NCBI GenBank assembly: GCA_943326315.2
Contig: CALPSU020000094.1
Location: 1 to 8,705 of the forward strand
Reading direction: 5' to 3'
DNA: 8,705 bases
From: Chryseobacterium gleum
Lineage (GTDB): Bacteria > Bacteroidota > Bacteroidia > Flavobacteriales_D > Crocinitomicaceae
The notes under the pieces are model-generated. The model ran no database searches, had not been told where the DNA came from, and saw only the letters and a program-made list of their open reading frames with translations. A program made the position numbers and the translations under genes. Positions 7,945 to 8,705 of the stretch are shown piece after piece (the stretch's first letter is position 1; every line of letters starts with the position of its first letter).

Positions 7945-8421
7945 ATGAATATTAGAATTGGTTTTGGAGTTGATGTCCACCGTTTAGCGGATGGGCATTT
8001 ACTATTTATAGGCGGTAAACAAATTCCTTCAGAATTTGGAGCAGTTGGTCACTCGGATGCAGATGTACTAATTCATGCTATCTGTGATGCATTATTAGGA
8101 GCTGCAAATTTAAGAGATATAGGTTTTCATTTTTCTGATACAGATCCAAAATTTAAAGGTATTGATAGTAAGATCTTATTAAAAGATGTTATGAAATTAA
8201 TTCATGATAAAGGTTATTATGTTGTGAATATAGATTGTACCGTAATTTTAGAAGCCCCGAAATTAAACCCTCATATTCCTGAAATGCAAGAGATTTTATC
8301 TCAAATTTTAGGAGTAGAGTTAGACGCTGTCTCTTTAAAAGCAACGACGCACGAAAAGGTTGATTCATTTGGAGAAGGAAAAGCAATCAAAGCGTATGCA
8401 GTTTGTTTATTGAATAAGTAA
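7945..8421 (+). CDS. ispF: 2-C-methyl-D-erythritol 2,4-cyclodiphosphate synthase
   Basis: IspF catalyses a step of the MEP pathway in the cytoplasm: it cyclises 4-diphosphocytidyl-methylerythritol 2-phosphate to methylerythritol 2,4-cyclodiphosphate with release of CMP, on the way to IPP and DMAPP. The 158-residue product is complete and of normal family length. Metal ligands match E. coli IspF: Asp10 and His12 in GVDVHR, and His44 in HSDADVLIHAICDALLGA. DIGFHFSDTDP (58-68) and the nucleotide-binding tail KATTHEKVDSFGEGKAIKAYA (from Lys132, with Glu137 the likely metal/CTP-site glutamate) are present. The usual GFTGREEG loop is replaced here by VDSFGEGKAI. The start codon lies 2 nt after the porV stop with no room for a separate promoter, so it is probably cotranscribed and perhaps translationally coupled with porV. 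Confidence 0.96.
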   Translation: MNIRIGFGVDVHRLADGHLLFIGGKQIPSEFGAVGHSDADVLIHAICDALLGAANLRDIGFHFSDTDPKFKGIDSKILLKDVMKLIHDKGYYVVNIDCTVILEAPKLNPHIPEMQEILSQILGVELDAVSLKATTHEKVDSFGEGKAIKAYAVCLLNK

Positions 8422-8451
8422 ATTCAATTTTATTTTTCCAAATCAATAAGT

Positions 8452-8459
8452 TATCTTTG
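8452..8459 (+). promoter_or_regulatory. -7 promoter element for bioB
   Basis: TATCTTTG matches the TAnnTTTG consensus exactly in the 56-nt gap between ispF and bioB. Transcription would begin near 8465, leaving a leader of only about 12 nt, rich in A and without a Shine-Dalgarno sequence, before the ATG at 8478. No clear TTG lies at the -33 distance. The context fits a separate bioB promoter downstream of ispF. Confidence 0.5.
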
Positions 8460-8477
8460 TCCCCAAATAAAAATAGA

Positions 8478-8705
8478 ATGAAAGTAAATCCAGCTTATAA
8501 TACAAAAGAGTCATTATTAGAATTATATAATAAACCTTTATTGGAATTGGTTTTTGAGGCGGCTACGATTCATCGCCAATTTCATAATCCTAGAGAAGTT
8601 CAAATGTCTTCTTTATTGAGTATTAAAACAGGTGGTTGTTCTGAAGATTGTGGTTATTGCCCTCAAGCTGCACGTTATCATACGGATGTAGAAGCTCATA
8701 AATTA
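8478..8705 (+). CDS. bioB: Biotin synthase BioB, N-terminal part (3' end outside window)
   Basis: BioB is a radical SAM enzyme that inserts sulfur into dethiobiotin to form biotin, the last step of the pathway, in the cytoplasm. The first 76 residues are present and the frame is open at the window edge. The radical SAM cluster motif CxxxCxxC is seen as CSEDCGYC, with Cys54, Cys58 and Cys61, in the BioB-specific context LLSIKTGGCSEDCGYCPQAARYHT. The preceding helix PLLELVFEAATIHRQFHNP is also typical of BioB N-termini. The ATG at 8478 was chosen because it sits just after a good promoter element and gives the usual distance to the cluster motif. The iron-sulfur ligands of the second cluster and the rest of the barrel lie beyond the window. 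There is no functional link to the T9SS genes upstream. Confidence 0.94.
   Translation, partial: MKVNPAYNTKESLLELYNKPLLELVFEAATIHRQFHNPREVQMSSLLSIKTGGCSEDCGYCPQAARYHTDVEAHKL

Noticed and set aside
8189..8386. Minus-strand open frame inside ispF
   Set aside because: It lies antisense to conserved IspF active-site coding sequence and has no motif of its own.
1..8705. A novel defence, mobile or biosynthetic system, CRISPR array or RNA gene
   Set aside because: All the coding capacity is explained by known T9SS, MEP-pathway and biotin genes. I saw no repeat-spacer pattern, transposase, terminal inverted repeats, tRNA or rRNA sequence on either strand.

Overview
The window is low-GC, densely coding DNA from a member of the Bacteroidota, most likely Flavobacteriales. 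The evidence is a cluster of type IX secretion system (T9SS) genes found only in this phylum, including a GldJ-type lipoprotein that is characteristic of the Flavobacteriia side. Further support comes from TAnnTTTG-type promoter elements and the absence of Shine-Dalgarno sequences. I cannot name the genus. No mobile elements, RNA genes, CRISPR arrays or other signs of recent transfer are visible.

Layout. On the minus strand, reading leftwards from about 2552, lie a PorP/SprF-family outer-membrane protein (1593-2552) and then gldJ (1-1511), whose 3' end runs off the window. gldJ is the largest item that is easy to miss, because it has no stop codon inside the window. On the plus strand, diverging from the PorP-like gene across a 156-bp intergenic region, lie porU (2709-6563), porV (6674-7942), ispF (7945-8421) and the first 76 codons of bioB (8478-8705). 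No stretch above 300 bp lacks a gene. The longest gaps, 2553-2708 and 6564-6673, hold only regulatory-looking sequence.

How the genes work together. T9SS cargo proteins carry a C-terminal domain (CTD). They cross the outer membrane through the SprA translocon, are carried by PorV, and are processed by the PorU sortase, which removes the CTD and attaches cargo to the surface or releases it. GldJ is an outer-membrane lipoprotein needed for T9SS stability and gliding in Flavobacterium johnsoniae. PorP/SprF-family barrels partner with the periplasmic ring or with specific cargo. So four of the six genes serve one secretion machine. ispF (isoprenoid precursor synthesis) and bioB (biotin synthesis) are housekeeping genes downstream; ispF starts 2 nt after porV and is probably cotranscribed with it.

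Novelty. I see no undescribed system here; this is a recognisable T9SS core locus. The points most worth a second look are the insertion of a PorP-like gene between gldJ and porU, nested inverted repeats in the divergent promoter region, the non-catalytic FGE fold of GldJ, and the tight porV-ispF coupling.
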